Positions 1-8,303 of a DNA stretch of 64,000 nucleotides are shown in pieces (positions within the stretch are counted from its first letter, which is position 1; every line of letters begins with the position of its first letter). The position numbers were made by a program, and so were the translations under genes. The stretch lies in contig NZ_JANU01000010.1 in the NCBI RefSeq assembly GCF_001044395.1, positions 1-64,000 of the forward strand, read 5' to 3'. The DNA is from Caenimonas sp. SL110. Its GTDB lineage: Bacteria; Pseudomonadota; Gammaproteobacteria; Burkholderiales; Burkholderiaceae_C. Below the pieces are notes generated by a model that was given only the letters and a program-made list of their open reading frames with translations, did no database searches and was not told where the DNA came from.

Positions 1-496
1 TGGGTCAGAGACCTCGGGGCGGGTGGGTGGTTGGGGGGCAACACTTGGGGCGGGAGCTGTCATCACTCGTGTGGTCGGCTCGGGCTGCCCCGGTAAGTTC
101 GTTTGATGGATCGCGCGAGGGGGTTGCGAAATTGCGTTTCGCGGGTTGCGGTGGATGCTCGCCTCAGCAGATGCCCCGACGTCTGCTTTCGATCCGAAGT
201 GGACATCACCAACCGATTCACATAGCTAGTGACGATATTGGATTATCGAAATTAGGGACATGCGATCCCCAGAGTTTGTCTCTTTCGCAGCTATCGAGCG
301 AAGCTTGTACGAGCTAAACCGTCGTGACTGCGCCGCCTTAGGCGGAAGAAGTGCGGCTCTCCGGCCGGGGGGTCGAGCGCAACTACCTGCCGATGATCAA
401 AAAGTCGTTACAGTTTGCTAAAGGAACTTGGCTGCGTTGCTTGGGGAGCTTTGGGTCGATGCTCGCGCCGAGCGCGCTGAGATATAGGAGGCCGAC
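1..496. other. Left-edge region without a recognisable gene
   Basis: No coding region can be supported here. One open frame of 96 codons on the plus strand has no recognisable motif and a composition like that of random frames. The stretch holds a degenerate copy of the GGCCGAAAGCGGAC-type palindrome near 181-210 and, at its right end, the strong AGGAGG ribosome binding site (486-491) of the next gene. The region probably also contains that operon's promoter, but I cannot assign the boxes. Confidence 0.4.
181..210. repeat. Degenerate copy of dispersed palindromic motif
   Basis: The sequence TCTGCTTTCGATCCGAAGTG followed by GACATC resembles the better copy at 4291-4316 and the half copy near 7031-7056. 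The inverted arms (TCTGCTTTCG / CGAAGTGGAC) are imperfect. The three copies flank the defence-like cassettes. Function unknown. Confidence 0.3.
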
Positions 497-1723
497 TTGA
501 ATTTTGCGACAACTGCCGAAAATCGCGGACATTCCGCCGTCGATGCGGCCTTGGGTTTCTACTATCAGTCCCTGTACGGTCTACTGGCCATCGTCAACGC
601 TACTGAAGACGACGCCACAGTGTGTCTAGAACGTCTGGATGATGTGGAGATCGTCCTAAACGGTCGCCCCCTCCTCGTTCAGCTGAAACATTCCCTGAGC
701 ATGAAGCCAGCGGCGGTGAGTTTGGCCTCCGTAGCCCTTTGGAAGACACTCAGAGCGTGGATCGACGTGCTCCCAAAGGTCAGTCTCGACGATACGCGCT
801 TCCAGCTGGTCACGGTAGCAACGCTTCCATCCGGCAGTGTCTTGGCACCGCTGCTGGATGAAAAGGCTTCACGCGCGAACCTCTTGACGCTTCTGGAGGC
901 AGAAGCTCAACGCGTGGTGAACGAGCATTCTCTGGCCAAGAAGAATGGCAAGAACCCCCTGCCGCACATTGAGCGGCTGGCCGGCTGTTCTGCCTACCTA
1001 AACCTCTCGAGCGTGATCCGCGAGAAACTTCTCGCCAGAGTAACGATTCATCCGGCCGCGAACGACATCAACAAGATTCAACGCAAGATAACGACCACGC
1101 TCACAATGTTTCCACCTGACCAGCGTGAGGCGATTTCGCAGCGCCTGATGGAGTGGTGGGATCTTCAGATCGTGTACTCGTTCTGCGCAAAACGAGATCG
1201 GTTCATCACCAAGCTTGAAGTGCAGCAGCGAATGATCGAGATGGCGGGCGAGCTATCGCGAGACGAACTGCTCGCCGACTTCCAATTCGATGCTCCGCCT
1301 GACGACCACAGCCCCCCGTCGATGATCGCTACACAGCTGGAGCTCGTGAGCTGCACCAAGTCCGAGATTCGCTCGGCGCAGCGAGAAGAATGGAAGGCAA
1401 GGTCGCAGCGCCACAAGTGGATGACCGAGCGAGCGGACATGGCTGGTCGTATTCATCGATACGACCAATACTTAGTTCAGGAATGGGGTGATAGGCATGA
1501 GCCGGTCGCCGAGCAGCATCAGTCGGCCGCGGAAGATACAAAGCGGGCTGCGGGTCTGCAGATATTTCGATGGTCGTTCTCCCAAGCCCACCAGGAAATC
1601 GATCCCTTTGCCAAGAACTGGAGCGCTTCCTATTACGTGCGTGGCACCTATCAGGTTTTGGCGGTTGAAAAGACAGTCGGTTGGCACCCTGATTACATTG
1701 CCCTGTTAAAGGGCCACCCGTGA
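497..1723 (+). CDS. ABC-3C system effector with Cap4/Mrr-like nuclease-type N-terminus
   Basis: A 408-residue protein, first gene of a three-gene operon. The N-terminal ~70 residues (GFYYQSLYGLLAI, then LERLDDVEIVLNG and LLVQLKHS) match the Cap4/DUF4297-like restriction-endonuclease fold, with D49-x-E51 and Q62-x-K64 as the plausible PD-(D/E)xK catalytic set. The remainder is helical and probably the C-terminal docking domain that these effectors use to contact their partners. The start is a TTG, chosen because a strong AGGAGG site (486-491) lies five bases upstream and no ATG fits as well. Its stop overlaps the next gene's GTG start by four bases. By family precedent it is the toxic or nuclease arm of the conflict system. 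The nuclease call rests on motif reading, and activity is inference. Confidence 0.72.
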   Translation: MNFATTAENRGHSAVDAALGFYYQSLYGLLAIVNATEDDATVCLERLDDVEIVLNGRPLLVQLKHSLSMKPAAVSLASVALWKTLRAWIDVLPKVSLDDTRFQLVTVATLPSGSVLAPLLDEKASRANLLTLLEAEAQRVVNEHSLAKKNGKNPLPHIERLAGCSAYLNLSSVIREKLLARVTIHPAANDINKIQRKITTTLTMFPPDQREAISQRLMEWWDLQIVYSFCAKRDRFITKLEVQQRMIEMAGELSRDELLADFQFDAPPDDHSPPSMIATQLELVSCTKSEIRSAQREEWKARSQRHKWMTERADMAGRIHRYDQYLVQEWGDRHEPVAEQHQSAAEDTKRAAGLQIFRWSFSQAHQEIDPFAKNWSASYYVRGTYQVLAVEKTVGWHPDYIALLKGHP

Positions 1724-2199
1724 TCGCCACGCGTGATGTTTTCGCCGAAACCAATCCAGCGTTCTGCGGTGCCGTGCTCGCGCAATTTTGTTCCGCCTAT
1801 CAGGTTACGAGCGAGGGACTGCCTCCCGCTACCCCGTTGGTGTATCTGGTTGTACCCCTCGCGATCTCTGAGGACCTGGCGCCTACCTTCGATGGTTGCA
1901 ACAGGGAGACTGGGTTCACGTTGTGGATGAATCGAAACCCGGAGATCTCGGTCGGTCTGGCCAACAAGGTCAACTCGACGCTTGAAATCACGACAGCTGC
2001 CATCCGGTTTGGTTGTATAGCTGGCATTTTTAAGCTTACGCCAGACGGTTCCGTTGAGAGCACTAAGACAAAGTTCCCCAAAGCCGTCACTATGGGCGTG
2101 GCGGGTGCCGCATTGAAGCGGGCCCGGCTTTTGGGAAGTTGGATGGCCGGGATGGGTTCCCCTAGGGCCGTCCTAGAAGCATTGGGAGTCTCTGTATGA
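1720..2199 (+). CDS. ABC-three-component system middle component
   Basis: A 159-residue protein starting at GTG inside the stop of the upstream gene (GTGA overlap). The N-terminus ([20 protein letters not shown], then [11 protein letters not shown]) and the C-terminus ([16 protein letters not shown], ending in LEALGV) match the small middle component found between effector and ATPase in ABC-3C systems. It has no catalytic motif and is thought to act as an adaptor. Its stop overlaps the ATG of the ATPase gene (ATGA), so all three proteins are probably made in fixed ratio. The assignment is strong because of both sequence and position. Confidence 0.8.
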   Translation: MIATRDVFAETNPAFCGAVLAQFCSAYQVTSEGLPPATPLVYLVVPLAISEDLAPTFDGCNRETGFTLWMNRNPEISVGLANKVNSTLEITTAAIRFGCIAGIFKLTPDGSVESTKTKFPKAVTMGVAGAALKRARLLGSWMAGMGSPRAVLEALGVSV

Positions 2200-4226
2200 A
2201 GCGATGGAATATTGCGAGCGTCTTCTTCATTGGCGAGGAGGATTCGTTTCGCATAATCGAACTGGACGCTGATCGTGTGAACATCATCACCGGTGCATCT
2301 GGGACAGGCAAGTCGGCAGTCATTAAGGCGTTAGACTTTTGCCTCGGGTCGTCCAAGTGCCAGCTGCCTGTGTATGTGCGACGCCGATGCGTGGCCGTTG
2401 GAGTGAAGTGGGTGATGGGCGATGACGAGATGATTTCGTGCCGCCAAGTCCCGCTTGTCGGCAAGGCACCGAACTCCTACATGTACGTGACCACGGGGAG
2501 AAACTTAAAGACTCCTCGCTCCGTCGAGGAGTTTGAAGGCCGGGGACTCGTTGCGGTTAGCAAAGCCAGACTGGGCGAGGCGTTCGGCATTGACTCCTCG
2601 CCCGTGGCTGATTCCGAGCAGACCGAACGAGACTCTACGGACCGGCCGTCAATCCGGCAGTTCACGCCCTACATGTTCGTTACCAAGGAGGTCATTGACA
2701 GCGAGACGGTCCTGCTTCATGGCCTTGACGACAATCGCAAAGCACCCCCCATCGTCTCGACAATGCCGTACTTCCTGGGCGTAGTGAGCGGCTCGACTGC
2801 AGCGGCGGAAAGACGTCTTCGCCAGGCACGTAGGGCCCTAGAGATTGATTCTGCTCGTGAGGAGGCCCGCGTCGCAAAAGACAGCGTCCTTAAGCAGCGG
2901 TCTCGGGTATTGCTCGGTGAAGCACAGCAGCTAGGACTTGTGGAGAGCGCACCCGAGGAAGCTGACGAGGCTTTGCTAATCAGCTTGGTGCGCAATGCAG
3001 CATCGCCAGCGGCCCGTCCGCTACAGTACCCTGGCGCAGACCAGCTGGACATCTTGCAGGAGCGCCGCCAAGTCGCTTTGAGAGAGCTGAACCAGACGAA
3101 ACGCAAGCTTCGAGCGCTAGCCGTGACTGAGCAAGAATCACTGGACTATGAGACCGCAGTTAGCAGCCAGCACGAGAAGCTTCGAATTGCAGAGCATCTC
3201 CACTTGCTGGAGGTACCCACGAAGTGTCCCGTATGCGAATCCGAAACGACAGCTGGCGCCGAGACCGCGTTGGCAATGCGGCACTCGCTTGAAACTATCC
3301 GCACCGAAACGAGCGCAATTGGACGTCTTCGGCCACAGCTTGGTGAAGCAGCAGCGCAAATGAACACACGAGTAGAGGAGCTCAGCGGACTTCTCCGGCA
3401 ACTCGATGCTGCGGTTGCATCGGCATTGAATCGGATTGCCGAGGCTAGGCAGTTTGCCGACCTAGCACAGCTTCAATCCTTCTTTCGTGGCAAGGCCACC
3501 TTTTTTCTCGAAACCGTCGATGACCAACTCCTGAAGCCCGCTAAAGACCTAACTAAACAGCGGGATGAGATTGCGGACCTAGAAGCGCAGGTAGACGCGG
3601 ACAATCGACGAATCCGCATGCGCCGTGCGGAATCCGCCGTTTCGCAGTACGCCTCTGAAGTATTTTCAAAGTTACCCAAGGTTGAACCCTGTGTTGATGC
3701 AGAGCTTGTCTTTTCAGCCCGAGAGCCGTCGATTTCAGTCATTGAGGATGGGCCTGACGGTGCGGTGCTCTCAATGGCTGATTTAGGTTCGGACCAGAAC
3801 TGGCTGGCAGTTCATGTGGCACTTGCGTTTGGGCTGCAAAGGCACTTCGAGAAAGAGCGAAGGCCAGTACCGGGCGTCATCGTGTTGGACCAGCTCAGTC
3901 GTCCCTACTTCCCAAATCAGAGCAGAGATTCCGATGAAATTGAGGACGAAGCGGATGGGGGTGTCGCCGAGATTGATTCGGCTGAAGATGAAAGTCGGCC
4001 GGACGAAATTTCCATTTCCGAAGACGAAGACTACGTGGCCATGCGGCAGCACATCGACTTCCTTTTCAAAGAGGTTGAGGGACGCAGCGGCTTGCAAGTA
4101 CTTTTGCTTGAACATGCTTATTTCCCGTCCGACCCGCGCTACGTGGCAGCGACAAAGGAGCGCTGGACCAAGGCGTCGGGCAAGGGCTTGATCCCTCGCA
4201 ACTGGAAGCGGCGGTCGGAGAAGTAG
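2196..4226 (+). CDS. DUF3732-family ABC/SMC-like ATPase of an ABC-3C system
   Basis: A 676-residue Rad50/SMC-like ATPase. Walker A is GASGTGKS (33-40). A coiled-coil middle carries a zinc-hook-type CPVC (C344, C347). A family-typical [14 protein letters not shown] segment, in the place of the signature loop, precedes the Walker-B-like [13 protein letters not shown] (D565). Shortly after that lies a strikingly acidic linker of about 40 residues (roughly 575-620), which looks like an insertion. The DQxSxxYFP motif is diagnostic for DUF3732. It is predicted to be the nucleotide-driven sensor that licenses the upstream effector through the middle component. It is the last gene of the operon and ends at a hairpin-rich intergenic stretch. 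The family call is confident, while the trigger and target are unknown. Confidence 0.85.
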   Translation: MKRWNIASVFFIGEEDSFRIIELDADRVNIITGASGTGKSAVIKALDFCLGSSKCQLPVYVRRRCVAVGVKWVMGDDEMISCRQVPLVGKAPNSYMYVTTGRNLKTPRSVEEFEGRGLVAVSKARLGEAFGIDSSPVADSEQTERDSTDRPSIRQFTPYMFVTKEVIDSETVLLHGLDDNRKAPPIVSTMPYFLGVVSGSTAAAERRLRQARRALEIDSAREEARVAKDSVLKQRSRVLLGEAQQLGLVESAPEEADEALLISLVRNAASPAARPLQYPGADQLDILQERRQVALRELNQTKRKLRALAVTEQESLDYETAVSSQHEKLRIAEHLHLLEVPTKCPVCESETTAGAETALAMRHSLETIRTETSAIGRLRPQLGEAAAQMNTRVEELSGLLRQLDAAVASALNRIAEARQFADLAQLQSFFRGKATFFLETVDDQLLKPAKDLTKQRDEIADLEAQVDADNRRIRMRRAESAVSQYASEVFSKLPKVEPCVDAELVFSAREPSISVIEDGPDGAVLSMADLGSDQNWLAVHVALAFGLQRHFEKERRPVPGVIVLDQLSRPYFPNQSRDSDEIEDEADGGVAEIDSAEDESRPDEISISEDEDYVAMRQHIDFLFKEVEGRSGLQVLLLEHAYFPSDPRYVAATKERWTKASGKGLIPRNWKRRSEK

Positions 4227-4290
4227 CTGTCGATAGCTAGGCCGGCGGCGTTGCCTTGCGATGCTTGTGAAGCCGCAGTATGCGGCGATG

Positions 4291-4316
4291 TGTCCGCTTC
4301 TGGCCGAAAGCGGACA
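4291..4316. repeat. Perfect inverted repeat between convergent operons
   Basis: TGTCCGCTT (4291-4299) and AAGCGGACA (4308-4316) form a nine-base stem around an eight-base loop. It lies between the convergent ABC-3C operon and the kinase/receiver pair, so it could act as a bidirectional terminator, but there is no T-run. A related core, TTGGCCGAAAGC, recurs near 7036. Confidence 0.45.
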
Positions 4317-4364
4317 TCGGTTGAACGCGATCCTCCTGCGCGGATGTGAACTACTGACTGGCTA

Positions 4365-5381
4365 CTAGATGATAGTTACCAGCGGAATTTCAACGATCAT
4401 CTTTACTCTCCCAGTAGATGGCGCACATCGGATCGTGCCACGGTGTGCGATGACAACTTCCCGTGCGAGAAAAAGACCGAACCCTCCACCCTCTACGTCA
4501 TTGGAGAAGCGCACACCCCGCTCAAAGCAACGTACGGGGTCAATCGGTCGATTGGAATGGTTCTCTACAACGAGGACAGCTCGTCCACCCTCCGCAGTGA
4601 TGTCGATGTGTATCGTCTCGCCTATAGTTCCATACTTAATGGCGTTCTCGAGTAATACGGCCGGGACCAGTGGAAAAGATTTTTGGCTGCCCTGGATAAT
4701 GGCGCGCACGCCGTTGACTTGAATTCCCATTTTCCGAGCCAGCGCACGCTCCTGATATACGCGCTTCATCTTGAAGGCAAGATCAAAGAGATTGACTGTG
4801 GAATCAACAGGAAGTGATTTCATTCCCTCAATATTCGATAACGCTTCGAGGATGTCAAAATTGTTCCGCATTAACTCCGCGGCGCTCTTGATACTCAATA
4901 GGTTCCGAGTTTCACCTTGGTCTGTCATCGCACGCTCGGCGTGCTGAATAACCGCTCCGTTTAGCTTCCGCAATTCATGGAAAGCCTGTGGCAATATTTT
5001 GGCGCCCTCTGCGACCACATCACTCTTTACCCTTTCGAGTTCGCGGGAGACAGACACTGTGGATTCGATCGTGTCTCTACTGACACGCGAATCCGGAAAC
5101 TTCTTGGCCATCTGGCGCTCTGCTTCAGAGCCAAAGCGGGGGAAACCAATCACACCGGAGACAGCCCACTTTTTTCCATCAAATGTGAAGCTTCTTGTCG
5201 TGAAGCCGTAGGGGCACTCAGACCAACGATCTGGAGATTGCATTAGCGCCGCATAGTGGTCCCTGCAAGCTCCTCTAGATTTGATTCCTTCTCGGCAGAA
5301 AGTCGGTGCGGGGACACTAAGACCGTCATGAATCTCTAGACTATTCGGGTCGGTCAGCGGGACGAGCGAAGGGGATTTCAT
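4365..5381 (-). CDS. Histidine-kinase-like protein with N-terminal cysteine cluster
   Basis: A 338-residue protein, second gene of a two-gene operon. The N-terminal ~85 residues carry C29, C39, H42 and C56 in an arrangement (RGACRDHY then ECPYGF) that suggests a metal- or ligand-binding PocR-like sensor. A helical segment follows with an H-box candidate, FHELRKLNG (H135). The C-terminal ATPase domain has an N-box (LLENAIKYG, N246) and a glycine-rich lid (GGGFGLFLA, 298-306). The usual DxGxG motif is replaced by ENHSNRP, so nucleotide binding may be altered. There is no transmembrane segment, so it is cytosolic. Its ATG shares one base with the receiver gene's stop (TAATG). Kinase activity is inferred, and a regulatory ATPase role is an alternative. 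Confidence 0.7.
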   Translation of the reverse strand: MKSPSLVPLTDPNSLEIHDGLSVPAPTFCREGIKSRGACRDHYAALMQSPDRWSECPYGFTTRSFTFDGKKWAVSGVIGFPRFGSEAERQMAKKFPDSRVSRDTIESTVSVSRELERVKSDVVAEGAKILPQAFHELRKLNGAVIQHAERAMTDQGETRNLLSIKSAAELMRNNFDILEALSNIEGMKSLPVDSTVNLFDLAFKMKRVYQERALARKMGIQVNGVRAIIQGSQKSFPLVPAVLLENAIKYGTIGETIHIDITAEGGRAVLVVENHSNRPIDPVRCFERGVRFSNDVEGGGFGLFLAREVVIAHRGTIRCAPSTGRVKMIVEIPLVTII

Positions 5382-6025
5382 TAGATGAAGAGCTTGTCGA
5401 TTAAGACCTCGACCGTCTTCTCCGCGCCCACACCAACTGCTTTGACGAGGTACTCCTTGACCTTCGCCTTCTTCCTTGCGCCAAGCGCATTAGTAAGCAC
5501 AAGTCGAAGCCGTTCGCGCTCCTCGCCATTGGAAACAGAGAGCTTAGTTATCAACGCTTCAAAGAGATGGTCTTTGCTTAGCGCTTTCCTCAGTTGGTCC
5601 TCGATCAGGGTTAAGGAGTCTCCGAGTCCCAAGTCTTTTGGCAGTACAACATGGCTCTGTCTGAAGAACTCAGATTCTGATGCGTTCAAGCTTCTGGAGG
5701 TATACGCGACGAGTCGGGTACGAGGTGAGACTCGCTTCAGATGTTTAAGAAGGTCAAAGCCCTGCCCAGCGCCAAGATGCTGACCGACGCCGTAATAGTC
5801 CACGATCGCAACGTCGTACAACTGCAATTCGTAGTTTCGAAGGTCTTTGCCATCGCGATCGTGGTCGACAGCAAAGCCTGACTTGCGAATGTGATCCAGA
5901 AGCAAGGGCTCTTCATCGTCAATAAAGGCCATTCGGCCTTTCAAGATTAACTCCTCCCTTGGAAGCGCTCCATCGAAAGCGGACAACGCCGGGGGCTTAC
6001 CCAATCCAAACCAATTCCACAGCAT
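5381..6025 (-). CDS. Receiver-domain protein with helical C-terminus and no DNA-binding output
   Basis: A 214-residue protein and first gene of the pair. A response-regulator receiver domain occupies about residues 30-145, with acidic pocket D36/D37, phosphoacceptor D76 (VAIVDYYGV), T109 (VAYTSRS) and K130 (VLPKD) all in place. The remaining ~70 residues are charged and helical (ERERLRLVLTNALGARKKAK) with no helix-turn-helix or enzymatic motif. It is translationally coupled to the kinase-like gene downstream, so the two presumably interact. The lack of an output domain and the neighbourhood of conflict genes suggest a signalling module for a defence response rather than a transcriptional two-component system. 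That role is inference. Confidence 0.72.
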   Translation of the reverse strand: MLWNWFGLGKPPALSAFDGALPREELILKGRMAFIDDEEPLLLDHIRKSGFAVDHDRDGKDLRNYELQLYDVAIVDYYGVGQHLGAGQGFDLLKHLKRVSPRTRLVAYTSRSLNASESEFFRQSHVVLPKDLGLGDSLTLIEDQLRKALSKDHLFEALITKLSVSNGEERERLRLVLTNALGARKKAKVKEYLVKAVGVGAEKTVEVLIDKLFI

Positions 6026-6222
6026 CTCCCCCTCACCTTCTTCTCATTTTTAGAGCTGACAGTATATGCAGAGCCCGCGAATTTTGATCATTGGTCCGGG
6101 ATGTCTGCTCTCGACCCAGAGCAGCCATACTCGCTCTGCCCGCGCCAGGCACGTTGCCCTTTTTGTATTTCTCTCAACCACTTCCGCCAGCCAAGAGCTA
6201 TTTTTTGTAGATCGGTAAAGCA

Positions 6223-6900
6223 ATGTCAATCGACAATTCCCTCGACTTCTTCCTGGAGTGGCTTCCCCATCCCGGCCCCCGCTTTGAGGTCCTTTTGCCG
6301 GCTCTGGATGCGATAGAGGAAGCCATCTCCCATCAAAGCGATCAGGGCGCAGTTCGCGCTCGAGCTGATCTAAGAAAGCGCGGGATGCCCGCAGATGAGG
6401 CATCAAATCACTTGGCGATCGTGCACCACGAATCGCAGCAGCTACTTTCGAGAATCTTTCGATGCGGTTTTGTGGTCTCCCTATGGTCACTGTTCGAGTC
6501 CAGCATCAAAGATCTGGGGGCGTACGTTCATACACAAAAGAACTTGGCGTTCGAGTTCAAGGTTCGTCGAGGGACCGACATATTGACTGCATCAGATGAA
6601 TTTTTTCGCAGCGCCTTGAACGTAGTACCGTTTCCAAACGAACACGATAGAAAGCAGTTAGATGTACTCCGGCGATTTCGCAATGGCCTGGCTCATGGCG
6701 ATGGGAGCTTCGCTGATGTTCCTGGGGAACTTGCAGAGAACGGATCCGTCCATGGGTTCTGCCTCATTGGTCATTCTCATGAGTTCGCCGTACCAAGTGC
6801 AGCCTACGTCCGCTCAAGTCTCGAACTTCTTGGCAGTGTGAGTCAGTCGCTGGCAGACACAGTGTTTGCATCAGCTAAGCGCGCGAATGGCGCCGCATAG
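6223..6900 (+). CDS. HEPN-like protein with R-x4-H motif
   Basis: A 225-residue all-helical protein. SLWSLFESSIKDL (87-99) and RRFRNGLAHGDG (151-161) are typical of HEPN-domain proteins of the MAE_28990/RiboL-PSP type. R153 to H158 is the R-x4-H signature that in active family members is an RNase site. The ATG at 6223 has only a weak ribosome site. It stands alone, divergent from the kinase/receiver operon with about 200 bases between. It may be an RNase effector or a non-catalytic HEPN. No antitoxin-like partner (MNT nucleotidyltransferase) is adjacent. Confidence 0.6.
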   Translation: MSIDNSLDFFLEWLPHPGPRFEVLLPALDAIEEAISHQSDQGAVRARADLRKRGMPADEASNHLAIVHHESQQLLSRIFRCGFVVSLWSLFESSIKDLGAYVHTQKNLAFEFKVRRGTDILTASDEFFRSALNVVPFPNEHDRKQLDVLRRFRNGLAHGDGSFADVPGELAENGSVHGFCLIGHSHEFAVPSAAYVRSSLELLGSVSQSLADTVFASAKRANGAA

Positions 6901-7373
6901 CAAATCGATCAGCGCACGTTCTGTCGGAGCTGGCCCGCTCCTTCCTAGCCTTATCAGCAGTGTCGCCGCGCATTTGGCTGCGCGGCCACTTCTTCGGTAT
7001 TTCGGAGCTAAGCGGCTGGTGCGGGCGGCCGCTATTGGCCGAAAGCAGACGTTCGCCAACCACTGGCCGAGGCCCTGAATAGCGCCGCCGCCTCGGTCTC
7101 AAGCCCCCTAAAAGGCCGATGCAGCCTGTGAAAGACTCCGTTAAGCCCTCAGATCCGACTTGGCGGTGCTGCTGCTGGTCGCGGAACTGGCACTGGCGCT
7201 AGCGCTAGCGAAGGAGGACTTGAAACGTGCGCTTGCTGTCCCCCAAGCCTGGACCTATAACGCGTGCGCTCAACACCCCGACACCGTCAACTTCCGAATT
7301 GGCAGCCTCCATCAGGAGCTGCCGCTCAATTGTCATGCCACAAGCCGGAGTCGGCGCTGTGCGCCCGCTAGAG
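6901..7373. other. Intergenic region without a supported gene
   Basis: This stretch separates the HEPN-like gene from the convergent PLD-like gene. It contains a half copy of the palindromic motif (TTGGCCGAAAGCAGACGTTC, starting near 7035) and a short self-complementary tract (GCGCTAGCGCTAGCG near 7197). Open frames on both strands lack recognisable motifs and overlap each other. It may be remnant sequence from past insertions. Confidence 0.35.
7031..7056. repeat. Third copy of dispersed motif (half-palindrome)
   Basis: GCTATTGGCCGAAAGCAGAC shares the core TGGCCGAAAGC with the copy at 4291-4316. Only short arms (GCT/AGC) are self-complementary, so this copy is decayed. It lies between two accessory genes. 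Confidence 0.3.
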
Positions 7374-8138
7374 TCACAAGCTCTCTGTCCACAGTTTTTC
7401 ATAGATGCCACGCAAGGTGTCTGCTGCATCCACGATGGGAGTAAGAACGGTCGGCGTCCTAACGCCGCCTTGATGGAAGGTGGCGCCTGACTGGATGCAC
7501 TCAGACTGGTCGACGAAAACGTAGCGGTCATGGAAGCCTGAGCCTGAGCGGGCCTCGATATCGAGCCCAGTCTGCTGGCGCAACATCTCGACGGCAGGCA
7601 ATAACGTTTTCATCTTCTCGCGGCCAAGGAGCCTCACCTTGGTGCCGGCCGTGACAAATGGCAGATACCGGGCGACGAAGTCCTCATTTAGGTAGGGATC
7701 GACGAACAGAAGGTCCAAGCGGGCTCGCTGAATAATCTTTCGCACCTCATCGAAATAGACGAATGGCTCGCCCATCCCGACCACCGTGGTTCCCGTGTCG
7801 GGCATACGAAGTAGAACGTCGTGCCTGGCACGCACAAGTTCAGCTTTCAGCCGTTGGAGCGCAGGCTTCTGCCGATTCCAATGACCCGATGTCATGTCGC
7901 CAACAGCGGCTTGAAACGAAATCGCGAAGACGGTGTCCCATTGCTCCATAACAGCTTGCGCACGTCCGAGCCACTCCGCAGCGCCCTCGTGACCTTGGAC
8001 GAGGGTCACCTCGTCTGGGAACGATCGAAGAAGCTCATCTAGTTCTAATAGCAGCCGTTCATTCGACACTGCTGGCCGCCCGCGAACGAATGCTTCGATT
8101 TCGGCCATTTGCTGTTGGACGGATTTGTCGTTTGCCAT
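7374..8138 (-). CDS. PLD-like domain protein with degenerate HKD motif
   Basis: A 254-residue protein. The N-terminal ~110 residues are helical. The C-terminal half looks like a phospholipase-D/MIT-C-like domain: LDLLFVDPYLNEDFVARY (141-158), KVRLLG (167-172) and FHDRYVFVD (202-210). The last is an H-x-R-x4-D variant of HxK-x4-D, with Arg in place of Lys. Only one such motif is present, so an active enzyme would need a dimer. No signal peptide is seen. It stands alone on the minus strand at the right end of the accessory region. Function is uncertain: a nuclease-like or purely structural PLD fold are both possible. Confidence 0.5.
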   Translation of the reverse strand: MANDKSVQQQMAEIEAFVRGRPAVSNERLLLELDELLRSFPDEVTLVQGHEGAAEWLGRAQAVMEQWDTVFAISFQAAVGDMTSGHWNRQKPALQRLKAELVRARHDVLLRMPDTGTTVVGMGEPFVYFDEVRKIIQRARLDLLFVDPYLNEDFVARYLPFVTAGTKVRLLGREKMKTLLPAVEMLRQQTGLDIEARSGSGFHDRYVFVDQSECIQSGATFHQGGVRTPTVLTPIVDAADTLRGIYEKLWTESL

Positions 8139-8303
8139 GATGGGAAGTCCTCCACTCCGCGGAATTTCCTGCTGTGCTGGGAGTGTATTCGCGCGGCGCA
8201 GGGTGCCCCGCCGAGAACTCTAGATTCGCCTGCCGGCCGCTCCCACCCCAAACCAGACCGTCGGAACCAGCAGATCCCGGTGCGATGCCGCCCCCATACC
8301 CAC

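Noticed and set aside
27..317. 96-codon open frame at the left edge
   Set aside because: No motif, no ribosome site and composition typical of a chance frame. It overlaps the degenerate repeat.
6050..6490. 146-codon frame on the minus strand
   Set aside because: It overlaps the HEPN-like gene in antisense and has no recognisable domain.
7190..7215. GCGCTAGCGCTAGCG self-complementary tract
   Set aside because: Too short and isolated to be called a site. No neighbouring element supports a function.
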